This document shows positions 56,115 through 64,000 of a DNA stretch of 64,000 nt, piece after piece (the first letter of the stretch is position 1; each line of letters begins with the position of its first letter). The stretch covers positions 62,001-126,000 of the forward strand of contig NCJG01000005.1 of the NCBI GenBank assembly GCA_002282385.1, in the 5' to 3' direction. Both the position numbers and the translations under genes were made by a program. The stretch comes from Sphingomonadales bacterium 39-57-19. Its GTDB lineage: Bacteria; Pseudomonadota; Alphaproteobacteria; Sphingomonadales; Sphingomonadaceae. Below the pieces are notes generated by a model. It worked only from the letters and a program-made list of their open reading frames with translations. It was not told the DNA's origin and made no database searches.

Positions 56115-57256
56115 TGGCGTAACAAATCCCGGCCGATAATCATGCGCATGACCTGATTGGTGCCTTCCAAAATCGAATGCACGCGCAAGTCGCGCCAGAA
56201 ACGCTCAATGGGATAATCGCGTAAATAGCCATAGCCGCCGAAAAGCTGCAGCGCCTTGTTCACTATCTCGCTTCCGCTGTCTGTCGACAGCCGCTTCGCC
56301 ATCGCGGAAAAACGCGACTTGTCCGGTGCGTTCGCAGTAACTTTGGCCGCCGCGATGTAAAGCAACGCACGCGCGGCCTCCAAATCGGTGGCCATGTCGG
56401 CGAGCATGAATTGCGTATTCTGAAAATCTGCCACAGGCTGACCAAATTGCTGACGCTCTTTGGTGTAGGCAATGGTTTCGTCTAGGCAGCGCTGCGCACC
56501 GCCAAGCGAACACGCCCCGATGTTCAAGCGCCCGCCGTCCAAGCCCATCATCGCAAAGCGGAAACCATCCCCCTCTGCGCCCACGCGATTAGCAACCGGC
56601 ACGCGGCAATCTTCAAATATCACTTGCGCGGTGGGCGATGCATTCCAACCAAGCTTTTTCTCTGGTGCGCCGAAGCTCAATCCCGGCGTATCCTTGTCGA
56701 CCACAAGGCAGGTGACGCCCTTGGTCTTTTCTTCGCCGGTCCGGACCATGACAACATAGACGTCATTATAACCCGCGCCGGAAATGAACTGCTTCGTGCC
56801 GTTTACGATATAATGGTCACCATCGCGCCGCGCGCTTGTCTTCAGCGCTGCTGCGTCCGAACCGCTGCCGGGTTCCGTCAGGCAGTAGCTTGCGATTTTC
56901 TCCATCGACACAAGGTCAGACAAATAACGCGCCTTAAGCTCCACGCTGCCAAAACAATCGATCATCCACGCAGCCATATTATGGATCGAAATGAAGGCGC
57001 TTGTCGTGGGGCAGCCATAGGCCATCGCCTCCATGATCAACGCAGCTTCCAACCGTCCAAGGCCAGTGCCGCCCGATTCTTCAGAAACGTAAATGGCGCC
57101 AAAGCCAAGTTCGCCCGCCGCTTTCCAGACATCGACCGGATAATGCGACTTTTCGTCCCATTCGGCCGCATAAGGCGTAATCGCGTCCGCGGTGAATTTG
57201 CGCGCCATGTCTTGGATGGCGATCTGATCGTCCGTCAATTCAAATTGGTTTTGCAT
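56111..57256 (-). CDS. Acyl-CoA dehydrogenase, probably isobutyryl-CoA type
   Basis: 381 residues (ATG 57256; GTG 57262 possible). FAD enzyme signatures: YCLTEPGSGSDAAALKTSA and GKQF-like KQFISGAGYNDVYVVMVRT, later QLFGGYGYLRDYPIERFWRDLR. The stretch ILEGTNQVMRMIIGRDLL carries the EGT catalytic Glu position. Order dehydrogenase, hydrolase, hydratase points to branched-chain (isobutyryl-CoA) oxidation; mmsA/mmsB-type genes are not in this window. First gene of the operon. Confidence 0.92.
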   Translation of the reverse strand: MQNQFELTDDQIAIQDMARKFTADAITPYAAEWDEKSHYPVDVWKAAGELGFGAIYVSEESGGTGLGRLEAALIMEAMAYGCPTTSAFISIHNMAAWMIDCFGSVELKARYLSDLVSMEKIASYCLTEPGSGSDAAALKTSARRDGDHYIVNGTKQFISGAGYNDVYVVMVRTGEEKTKGVTCLVVDKDTPGLSFGAPEKKLGWNASPTAQVIFEDCRVPVANRVGAEGDGFRFAMMGLDGGRLNIGACSLGGAQRCLDETIAYTKERQQFGQPVADFQNTQFMLADMATDLEAARALLYIAAAKVTANAPDKSRFSAMAKRLSTDSGSEIVNKALQLFGGYGYLRDYPIERFWRDLRVHSILEGTNQVMRMIIGRDLLRQ

Positions 57257-57410
57257 GACCACGCCGTAGCATCGCGTTTTTGAGTTATCCAGCCATTAGC
57301 TTCGGGCAGCACACATATCGCGCCACCGGGCAAATCTAAGGGTGCAATGATGGGTTCTATCCGCCGTGAAACTGTGCCCTTGGTAAAAAAGAGGAGCTGC
57401 CCAAAAAAAA

Positions 57411-57439
57411 CTTGGCGCGATGCCGCTCCGCCTGCTAAC
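57411..57439 (+). promoter_or_regulatory. Possible tRNA-Arg promoter
   Basis: CTTGGC at 57411-57416, 17-base spacer, GCTAAC at 57434-57439, ending 12 bases before the tRNA. The -35 resembles the alphaproteobacterial CTTGAC form. Weak on the -10. Confidence 0.35.
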
Positions 57440-57451
57440 CGACCGCCACAA

Positions 57452-57528
57452 GCACCCATAGCTCAGCTGGATAGAGCGCTGCCCTCCGAAGGCAGAGGCC
57501 AGAGGTTCGAATCCTCTTGGGTGCGCCA
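57452..57528 (+). tRNA. tRNA-Arg (anticodon CCG)
   Basis: A 77-base cloverleaf. Acceptor stem GCACCCA pairs with TGGGTGC; D arm AGCTCAGCTGGATAGAGC; anticodon stem CTGCC/GGCAG around the loop CTCCGAA, giving anticodon CCG for codon CGG (Arg); T arm with GGTTCGAATCC; encoded CCA end. It sits alone between the acyl-CoA operon and the E1 gene. Minor open frames crossing it are not real. Confidence 0.96.
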
Positions 57529-57568
57529 AAGCAACCCCCAGCAGGGCCGGGCCAGCACCATAGCCAGT

Positions 57569-59911
57569 CTAACGTTTCAGAAACAGTTCCGCCATTGCAT
57601 CAATGATGGCAGCCGCATCAAGGCGGTAGGTGTCGTACAGATCGATTAGGTCACCCGTCTGGCCAAAACGATCCGTGCCCAGCGGACTTACCCGCATGCC
57701 TGTCACACCACCCAGCCACGACAACGCGCCTGGCGAACCATCAATGACCGTCACGAGCCCAGCGTCAGGTGCCAAAACCGATAACAGATCTTCGGCATGG
57801 CACATTTGCATGGGATTATCAGTCCAGCGCGCGGCCTTGCTGGCGGACCAGTCGCGATGCAGCACATCGGGCGAAGTCACATTTAACACGCCCAATCCGG
57901 GAATATCATCCGCCAATTGGTCAAAAGCGGCCAGCACTTCAGGGGCAATTGCCCCTGTAAAAACAATAGCCGCTTCTGCGCCGGGGGCAGGTTGCCGCAA
58001 CCAATAGCCGCCTTTTAACGCGTCAGCTTCCCATTCGGAGCCTGCGCGTTTCACCTGCGGCACTTGGCGCGTGCTGAGGCGCAGATATACCGAGCTGCCG
58101 TCGGGCTTTTGCATATGCTCAAATGCCCAGCGCATGAACAATGCGACTTCATCGGCATAAGCCGGTTCGAAATAGGCAAGGCCAGGCTGCCCCATCCCGA
58201 TCAGCGGCGTATTGATCGACTGGTGCGCACCGCCCTCTGGCCCCAAGGTCAATCCAGATGGCGTTCCAACCAGCAAGAAACGGGCATCGGAGTAGCAACC
58301 ATAATTCAGCGCATCCAATCCGCGCGCGATAAAGGGATCATACACCGTGCCAACGGGAATCAACCGCGTTCCAAAATGCGGCGCGGCAAGCCCCAGCGAC
58401 GTGAGCAACAGAAAGAAGTTATTCTCCGCAATCCCGAGTTCAATATGCTGTCCCGCCGCATGTGCCGCCCATTTTTGTGCCGATGGAATTTTGGCATCAC
58501 GGAAGATATCGGCCACATCGGACCGGCGGAAAAGCCCGCGTTGGTTCACAAATCCGCCCAAATTGGTCGTCTGGGTAACGTCAGGCGCGGTTGTCACGAT
58601 ACGGTCGGCTAATGTCTCAGAGGATTTGGCGAGATCGAGCAAAACATTGCCAAATGCTGCTTGTGTCGACTGAACATCACCAGATGGAACAGGAAGGCGA
58701 TCGGGAACGGCGATCACCGACGCATCGGGCTCTTGCGGTTTGTGCGCGAGAACGCTTTGCCCGACGAAGTCTTTCAACTGCGTCGCGATATTTCCACCCA
58801 ATCCAGCAAATGGTTCCCATTCCTGCCCGATATCAACGCCCATGCTCACGCGAAGCTGTTCAATCTGCGCGGGGTTCATCATTCCCGAATGATTGTCCTT
58901 ATGCCCCGCGAGCGGCAGGCCGTAGCCTTTAACGGTATAGGCGATAAACAATGTCGGTCGGTCATCATCGGCGCTGTCGAACGCATCCATTAAAGACTCG
59001 ATGCAATGACCGCCCAAATTCGTCATCAGGGCCGCCAAACCGTCATCGTCAAAACTGTCGAGCAGCTTTGCCACATGCGGCTTACCGCCAATGTCCGCGA
59101 TCAACCGTTCGCGCCACGCCGCACCGCCCTTATAAGTGAGCACGGCAAAATCCGCATTGGGACAATTTTCAATCCAGTCCTCAAGCGATTTTCCGCCCGG
59201 CCGCGAGAATGCCGCACGTTGCAACTTGCCATTCTTCAACGTGACAACACGCCAGCCGCAGGTTTCGAAAATATCATCAAAGCGCCGGAACATGCGGTCA
59301 GCGGTCGTGCTGTCCAGTGATTGGCGGTTATAATCAACCACCCACCAGCAATTGCGAATGTCGTGCTTATAGGCTTCGATCAAGCATTCGTAGATATTGC
59401 CTTCATCAAGCTCGGCGTCGCCCATCAGCGATATCATCCGGCCGGCATCCGCTTCATCTAGCGACCCATGCGCAACAAGATAATCCTGAACGAGGCTGGA
59501 AAAGGCCGTGATCGCAACACCCAATCCGACCGAGCCGGTTGAAAAATCCACCGGGATTTTATCCTTGGTGCGTGACGGATAACTTTGTGCGCCGCCCAAT
59601 GCGCGAAACTGCTGCAATTGCTCCAATGATTGATGGCCCAGCAAATAATGGATGGCCTGCAACACGGGACCTGCATGGGGCTTCACCGACACCTTGTCTT
59701 GCGGGCGAAGCGCATGGAAATACAGCGCCGCCATAATCGCCGTCATCGAAGCACAACTGGCCTGATGACCGCCAACCTTAAGGCCGTCGCGCTTTTCCCG
59801 TAAATGGTTGGCGTTATGGACAATCCATGACGACAACCAGCGGAGCCGCGCATCCAGCGTCTCAATCGTGGCGATTTTTTCTTTTCGGTGGTCAGTTAAG
59901 ACGGTGGCCAT
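57569..59911 (-). CDS. AceE-type 2-oxoacid dehydrogenase E1 homologue (transketolase family)
   Basis: 780 residues. Thiamine-diphosphate enzyme of the homodimeric PDH-E1/transketolase class: GGHQASCASMTAIMAALYF, a ThDP/Mg2+ motif GDAELDEGN...YNRQ, AYTVKGYGLPLAGHKDNHSG and ELGIAENNFFLLLTSLGL. Closest in style to the AceE-like proteins annotated as transketolase, such as Pseudomonas MdeB (2-oxobutyrate dehydrogenase E1). No E2/E3 gene is near. Divergent from an amino-acid permease, so a role in amino-acid-derived 2-oxoacids is plausible but unproven. Confidence 0.82.
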   Translation of the reverse strand: MATVLTDHRKEKIATIETLDARLRWLSSWIVHNANHLREKRDGLKVGGHQASCASMTAIMAALYFHALRPQDKVSVKPHAGPVLQAIHYLLGHQSLEQLQQFRALGGAQSYPSRTKDKIPVDFSTGSVGLGVAITAFSSLVQDYLVAHGSLDEADAGRMISLMGDAELDEGNIYECLIEAYKHDIRNCWWVVDYNRQSLDSTTADRMFRRFDDIFETCGWRVVTLKNGKLQRAAFSRPGGKSLEDWIENCPNADFAVLTYKGGAAWRERLIADIGGKPHVAKLLDSFDDDGLAALMTNLGGHCIESLMDAFDSADDDRPTLFIAYTVKGYGLPLAGHKDNHSGMMNPAQIEQLRVSMGVDIGQEWEPFAGLGGNIATQLKDFVGQSVLAHKPQEPDASVIAVPDRLPVPSGDVQSTQAAFGNVLLDLAKSSETLADRIVTTAPDVTQTTNLGGFVNQRGLFRRSDVADIFRDAKIPSAQKWAAHAAGQHIELGIAENNFFLLLTSLGLAAPHFGTRLIPVGTVYDPFIARGLDALNYGCYSDARFLLVGTPSGLTLGPEGGAHQSINTPLIGMGQPGLAYFEPAYADEVALFMRWAFEHMQKPDGSSVYLRLSTRQVPQVKRAGSEWEADALKGGYWLRQPAPGAEAAIVFTGAIAPEVLAAFDQLADDIPGLGVLNVTSPDVLHRDWSASKAARWTDNPMQMCHAEDLLSVLAPDAGLVTVIDGSPGALSWLGGVTGMRVSPLGTDRFGQTGDLIDLYDTYRLDAAAIIDAMAELFLKR

Positions 59912-60119
59912 TTCGGTTATTACATCCCCTCGCCCGTTCCATATCAGCCCATCAGGCGCATGTCAGTCTAATGCCGCGGCTTATAAGCAAAAATTATAAC
60001 CTGTGCGTTCCAACTTTTCGCAACGAAAGGCGGCTTGTATCACATTTGTTTGTTACCCGTCATTTACAGATCGCTTGTTTCGAAGCTAGAACCGTTTTGA
60101 ACGAGGGGGAATCCGACAC
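59912..60119. promoter_or_regulatory. Divergent region between E1 homologue and permease
   Basis: 208 bases. Contains a 10-bp palindrome GCTTATAAGC (about 59978-59987) and the dyad TTTTCGCAACGAAA near 60016. GAGGGGG serves as ribosome binding site for the permease. No promoter boxes fixed with confidence. Confidence 0.4.
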
Positions 60120-61514
60120 ATGGATACAAGCTTAGCGACGCAACCAGCAGGGACTGGGTCGAACGAACTTAGCCGAACACTCAAGTCCCGGCATGTTTCG
60201 ATGATCACATTTGGCGGCATCATCGGTGCTGGCCTGTTTGTTGGTTCATCGACGGCCATCAGCACAATCGGGCCTGCTGCCGTTATAAGCTACGCATTGG
60301 CGGGATTTCTCGTCTTACTCGTCATGCGGATGATTTCCGAAATGGCGATGGCGATGCCCGGTGTTCAAACCTTTCCCGATTTTGCCCGTACCGGCGTCGG
60401 TAATTGGGCGGGATTTCTTGTCGGATGGCTCTATTGGTATTTCTGGGTCGTCGTGATCGCAATTGAGGCAATTGCGGGCGCGAAGATTATAAACAGCTGG
60501 TTTCCGATGCTTGAAGTTTGGCAAATCGGTGTGGCGTTGATGGCCATATTGACCGCGGTTAATTTGATGTCCGCCAAATCCTACGGAGAATTCGAATTCT
60601 GGTTCGCCTCCACCAAGGTTGTGGCGATTATCGTCTTCATTCTGGCTGCCGCCGCTTATGCAACGGGCATCACGTCGCCCTCCGGTCCGACTTTTTCAAA
60701 CCTGACCGCACATGGTGGTTTTGCACCAGCGGGTGTGGCGGCCATTTTTGTTGGCGTTTCAACGACGATATTTTCGCTTTGCGGCGCCGAAATCGCGACG
60801 CTGGCGGCCGCAGAATCCGAAGATGGCGCAAACACCATCGCGCGTATGACGATATCGGTATCGACGCGCATTTTGATTTTCTTCGTGTTGTCGATCCTGA
60901 TGATCGTCTCCATCGTGCCATGGAACGAAATCGAAGTTGGCGTATCACCATTTGCCCAAGCTATGCGCGTCATGGGTTATCCCGCCGCCGATCTGATTAT
61001 GAATAGCATCGTGCTTGTCGCAGTTCTGTCGTGCCTGAACTCGGGCATCTATATCACATCACGCGCCATGTTCGGTCTCGCCAAAAATGGCGATGCGCCG
61101 CAATCTTGTGTGCAATTGAGCAAAGCGAAAGTGCCTGCCCGTGCGATCCTGATCGCGAGCCTCTTCAGCTATGTCGCACTTGCCGCATCGGTGCTGTCGC
61201 CGGACAGGGTGTTCAATTTTCTGGTGAATGCTTCGGGCGCGGTCATGCTGTTTATCTATCTGCTGATTGCTTGGGCACAGCTGCGGCTCCGCGCCGATTT
61301 CGAAGCGACTGCCCCTGAAAAGCTGAAGCTCAAAATGTGGTTCCATCCTTATGGCACATGGACGGCCATTGCCGGGATGGTCGGCGTTCTGGTGCTGATG
61401 GGCGTTTCGACATCGCACGCGATTGAACTTTGGACCAGCGTTCTGGTGGCGGCGCTCTTTTTGGTTGGATATTGGGTCAAATGCCGCGTGCAAGCAAAGC
61501 AGCGGAAAAATTAA
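60120..61514 (+). CDS. APC-family amino-acid permease, GABA/proline-permease-like
   Basis: 464 residues with 12 predicted membrane segments. Starts RTLKSRHVSMITFGGIIGAGLFVGS, the AAT/GabP entry motif (GGIIGAGLF), with later FSLCGAEIATLAAAESED and NSGIYITSRAMFGLAKNGDAP. Members import amino acids such as GABA, proline or aromatic residues by proton symport. Its downstream partner, a beta-alanine/omega-amino-acid aminotransferase, suggests GABA or beta-alanine. GAGGGGG precedes the ATG. Confidence 0.88.
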   Translation: MDTSLATQPAGTGSNELSRTLKSRHVSMITFGGIIGAGLFVGSSTAISTIGPAAVISYALAGFLVLLVMRMISEMAMAMPGVQTFPDFARTGVGNWAGFLVGWLYWYFWVVVIAIEAIAGAKIINSWFPMLEVWQIGVALMAILTAVNLMSAKSYGEFEFWFASTKVVAIIVFILAAAAYATGITSPSGPTFSNLTAHGGFAPAGVAAIFVGVSTTIFSLCGAEIATLAAAESEDGANTIARMTISVSTRILIFFVLSILMIVSIVPWNEIEVGVSPFAQAMRVMGYPAADLIMNSIVLVAVLSCLNSGIYITSRAMFGLAKNGDAPQSCVQLSKAKVPARAILIASLFSYVALAASVLSPDRVFNFLVNASGAVMLFIYLLIAWAQLRLRADFEATAPEKLKLKMWFHPYGTWTAIAGMVGVLVLMGVSTSHAIELWTSVLVAALFLVGYWVKCRVQAKQRKN

Positions 61515-61611
61515 TGCCCACCAAAATTTTCCGGACGCAACAATCTTTTCAATCACGGATAATGGCCTGCATATCGCATAAGCATATGAAACTGGTTGCT
61601 GGAGCGAATGG

Positions 61612-62928
61612 ATGAAACTGGAAAACGACCCCTTAGCGGCATTTTGGATGCCGTTTACTGCGAACCGGGCGTTCAAAACCACGCCGCGTCAGCTGGCGTC
61701 GGCAAAGGACATGCATTATACCAGCGACGACGGACGCCAGATCCTTGACGGTACCGCTGGCCTATGGGCGGTAAACGCAGGCCATTGCCGCGCACCGATT
61801 GTCGAGGCGATCCAGAAATGCGCGGCCGAGCTGGACTATGCCCCGCCATTCCAATTGGGGCACCCGCTCGCGTTTGAACTGGCGTCGCGTCTGGCGACGA
61901 TCATGCCTGAGGGGCTGGACCGCATTTTCTTTACCAATTCGGGATCCGAATCGGTCGACACCGCGTTGAAGATTGCGCTCGCTTATCAACGCGCCATTGG
62001 ACAAGGCACGCGCACGCGCCTAATTGGACGTGAGCGTGGTTATAATGGCGTTGGCTTTGGCGGTATTTCGGTCGGCGGCATCGTCAACAACCGGCGGCAA
62101 TTTGGCACCTTGTTAACGGGCGTCGACCATCTGCCGCACACCCATAATCTGGAACATAACGCCTTCACCATGGGTCGCCCAGAATGGGGCGCGCATCTTG
62201 CTGACAATCTTGAGGCTATCGTCGCGCTGCATGGCGCCGAAACCATTGCCGCAGTAATTGTGGAACCCATGGCGGGGTCAACCGGCGTTCTGGTACCCCC
62301 GATTGGCTATCTCGAAAAACTGCGTGAAATCACGCGCAAGCACGGCATTGTGCTGATCTTTGACGAAGTCATCACCGCCTTTGGCCGTGTCGGCGGCACC
62401 ACGGCATCCGAAACGCTCGGCGTGACGCCAGACATCATCACGATGGCAAAGGGCCTTACCAACGCCGCCGTGCCTATGGGCGCGGTTGCGGTCAGCCGCC
62501 ACATCCATGACGGTGTTGTAGAGGGCGGCCCTGATGGCATCGAATTGTTCCACGGCTACACCTATTCCGGCCACCCCTTGGCAGCGGCAGCAGCCCTTGC
62601 GACGCTTGACCTATACAAGTCGGAAGGGATTTTTGAGCATGCGAGCTCGCTGCACAATTATTGGCAGGATGCAGTGCACAGCCTGAAGGGCAAACGGCAC
62701 ATTATCGATATCCGCAATATGGGCATTGTTGCTGCCATAGAGCTTGCGCCGCATGCAGACGGCGTTGGCAAGCGCGGCATGCAGTTGTTCCACAAATGCT
62801 TCGACAATGGTTTACTGGTCCGCGCGACCGGCGACATCATCGCATTGTCGCCGCCGCTCATTCTCGAAAAAGCGCATATCGACGAAATCGTTGGACGTAT
62901 CGGCGAGCTGATTGAAACTGTCGACTAA
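61612..62928 (+). CDS. Class III aminotransferase, beta-alanine:pyruvate type
   Basis: 438 residues. PLP enzyme opening WMPFTANRAFK, with DGTAGLWAVNAGHCR, FFTNSGSESVDTALKIAL (phosphate binding), FDEVITAFGRVG with the Asp and MAKGLTNAAVPMGAV with the Schiff-base Lys. This matches omega-amino-acid:pyruvate aminotransferases, which turn beta-alanine into malonate semialdehyde with pyruvate as acceptor. Lies 97 bases after the permease on the same strand. The stop overlaps the convergent reductase. Confidence 0.9.
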   Translation: MKLENDPLAAFWMPFTANRAFKTTPRQLASAKDMHYTSDDGRQILDGTAGLWAVNAGHCRAPIVEAIQKCAAELDYAPPFQLGHPLAFELASRLATIMPEGLDRIFFTNSGSESVDTALKIALAYQRAIGQGTRTRLIGRERGYNGVGFGGISVGGIVNNRRQFGTLLTGVDHLPHTHNLEHNAFTMGRPEWGAHLADNLEAIVALHGAETIAAVIVEPMAGSTGVLVPPIGYLEKLREITRKHGIVLIFDEVITAFGRVGGTTASETLGVTPDIITMAKGLTNAAVPMGAVAVSRHIHDGVVEGGPDGIELFHGYTYSGHPLAAAAALATLDLYKSEGIFEHASSLHNYWQDAVHSLKGKRHIIDIRNMGIVAAIELAPHADGVGKRGMQLFHKCFDNGLLVRATGDIIALSPPLILEKAHIDEIVGRIGELIETVD

Positions 62929-63977
62929 AGCGACAGCACAATCTTTCCGACATGCTGCTTCGTCAAAAACGCTTCTTGCGCTTTGACGATGTCGAATAAG
63001 TCGTAAGTGGCTGCGACCACGGGCCGGATTTCGCCGCGTTCAATATAGGAGACGAGGTTTGCAAAAACCTGCGGTTCTAAAACCGTGCAACCGATCAGCC
63101 GTAAATCCTTGAGATAGAGCGTCCGAAGGTCAAGATCGACAACAGGCCCCGAAATCGCACCCGATACGCCGTAGCGGCCCCCGCGCTTTAGGACGTTCAG
63201 GATTTCGCCGAACTGCGCACCACCGACAATATCGACAGCGGCGTCGAAATATTCTTGCCCGAACAATGATAGCAAATTGGCATCGCGCGGAATGACTTGG
63301 GACGCGCCGAGCGCGCGGACGCTATCGGCCTTTGCATCTGCTGCCATGGCGATGACCTCTGCCCCGCGCCGTTTCGCAAGCTGGACTGCCGCTGAGCCAA
63401 CGCCGCCTGATGCCCCCGTGATGAGTACGCGCTCACCTGCCTGCACATTGATACGGGTCAGGATGTTTTCCGCAGTAGCATAAGCGCAGGGAAAGCTAGC
63501 CAGTTCGATGTCCGATAGCGCAGATTCAACGCGGTGCGCATGAACCGAAGGAACGCAGGCATAGTCCGCAAAGCCGCCATCGACTTCCGAACCGAAATAG
63601 AGAATGTCGTAACGGCTCGCGCCGCAAAAGACGGGTTCGACCAAGACCCGTTCACCGATGCGGGCGGGATCGACATTATCGCCGACTGCGACAATCCTCC
63701 CGCACGCATCTGCACCCTGAATGCGCGGAAATTGAAATGTGGCACCGGACCAGCCATCGTCGCCCGCGCCTTCAAGTCCTTCTGCAGCGCCAACGTCCGT
63801 CGCCTCTGCGACCGATTTGGAATACCAGCCAATCCGCGTGTTGATATCCGTATTGTTGACGCCCGCCGCGCTAACACGGATCAGGACGTCATTAACACCC
63901 GGCTTTGGTACCGGCACATCATCACGCAATTCCAGCTTTTCATAACCACCATGGCCGGTCAGCAAAACTGCCCGCAT
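62925..63977 (-). CDS. Zinc-independent alcohol dehydrogenase/quinone reductase-like protein
   Basis: 350 residues from the ATG at 63977; a GTG at 63995 and, as the frame is open to the window edge, a start further right are possible. MDR fold: MRAVLLTGHGGYEKLE, VSAAGVNNTDINTR, GADACGRIVAVGDNV, the NADPH-binding ITGASGGVGSAAVQLAKRRGA and a closing TKQHVGKIVL. It lacks the structural-zinc Cys cluster of classical ADHs. Substrate unknown. Convergent with the aminotransferase, overlapping by 4 bases. Confidence 0.86.
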   Translation of the reverse strand: MRAVLLTGHGGYEKLELRDDVPVPKPGVNDVLIRVSAAGVNNTDINTRIGWYSKSVAEATDVGAAEGLEGAGDDGWSGATFQFPRIQGADACGRIVAVGDNVDPARIGERVLVEPVFCGASRYDILYFGSEVDGGFADYACVPSVHAHRVESALSDIELASFPCAYATAENILTRINVQAGERVLITGASGGVGSAAVQLAKRRGAEVIAMAADAKADSVRALGASQVIPRDANLLSLFGQEYFDAAVDIVGGAQFGEILNVLKRGGRYGVSGAISGPVVDLDLRTLYLKDLRLIGCTVLEPQVFANLVSYIERGEIRPVVAATYDLFDIVKAQEAFLTKQHVGKIVLSL

Positions 63978-64000
63978 GTTGGCGGCAATGGTCACTCGGC

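Noticed and set aside
57296..57529. Minus-strand frame overlapping the tRNA-Arg
   Set aside because: A frame crossing a complete cloverleaf tRNA is not credible as a gene.
1..64000. CRISPR arrays, prophage, integron or complete insertion sequence
   Set aside because: No regularly spaced repeats, phage structural genes, integrase or transposase gene were seen; the repeats present are short palindromic units.

Overview
The window reads as a stretch of housekeeping chromosome from an alphaproteobacterium, most likely a member of the Sphingomonadales (Sphingorhabdus/Sphingopyxis-like). This rests on protein style and gene order: rpmH-rnpA-yidD-yidC-engB, secB beside a Tim44-like gene, dnaA beside rpsT, and mutM/ubiE-ubiB-coaBC-dut. 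The genus is a guess from pattern, not from a database match. The DNA is moderately GC-rich and densely packed. Stops and starts often overlap by 1-8 bases, and I see no prophage, integron, CRISPR array, rRNA operon or intact transposase gene.

Layout. 1-12.3 kb: end of a thioesterase gene, a PGPGW membrane protein, the rpmH-rnpA-yidD-yidC-engB block, a GST, then a minus-strand group (cupin, aroC, fabI, yihY, dnaJ-like, ABA4-like), followed by pdxH, a CDF metal exporter, a PhzF-like isomerase and a small EF-hand protein. 12.3-25 kb: cyclophilin, mgtE, DUF1489, a minus-strand chain (FrnE-like oxidoreductase, nudC, serine hydrolase, mutY), and divergently DciA, two thioredoxin-fold proteins, smc and a hydrolase. 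25-33 kb: an ATP-dependent ligase with its associated exonuclease, then a carbohydrate locus (GH36 alpha-galactosidase divergent from an SSS symporter and glycerol kinase). 33-43.4 kb: PAS-like protein, dapE, Smr protein, mltA, Tim44-like, secB, murJ, trpS and two envelope proteins. 43.4-54.2 kb: dnaA, rpsT, mutM, ubiE-ubiB-coaBC-dut-thiF/moeB, sirtuin, dapB, nth, DUF6491. 54.2-64 kb: a branched-chain acyl-CoA operon (hydratase, 3-hydroxyisobutyryl-CoA hydrolase, acyl-CoA dehydrogenase), tRNA-Arg(CCG), an AceE-type 2-oxoacid dehydrogenase E1 homologue, an amino-acid permease with an omega-aminotransferase, and a zinc-less alcohol-dehydrogenase-family reductase at the right edge.

Functional themes: protein and membrane biogenesis (L34, RNase P, YidC, SecB, MurJ), base-excision repair (MutY, MutM, Nth, plus dUTPase), ubiquinone and CoA synthesis, lysine/cell-wall precursor synthesis (DapB, DapE), and amino-acid catabolism near the right end.

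Most noteworthy signals: (i) the GH36/SSS/glycerol kinase set, which fits uptake and splitting of an alpha-galactosyl-glycerol such as floridoside; (ii) palindromic repeat elements that have settled in control regions. These are a 194-bp element with 32-bp inverted ends between mutM and ubiE, a 17-bp copy of its end that supplies the engB stop and GST ribosome binding site, and a second family whose hairpin covers the probable dapB ribosome binding site; (iii) an apparent missing start codon in the ligase-associated exonuclease gene.
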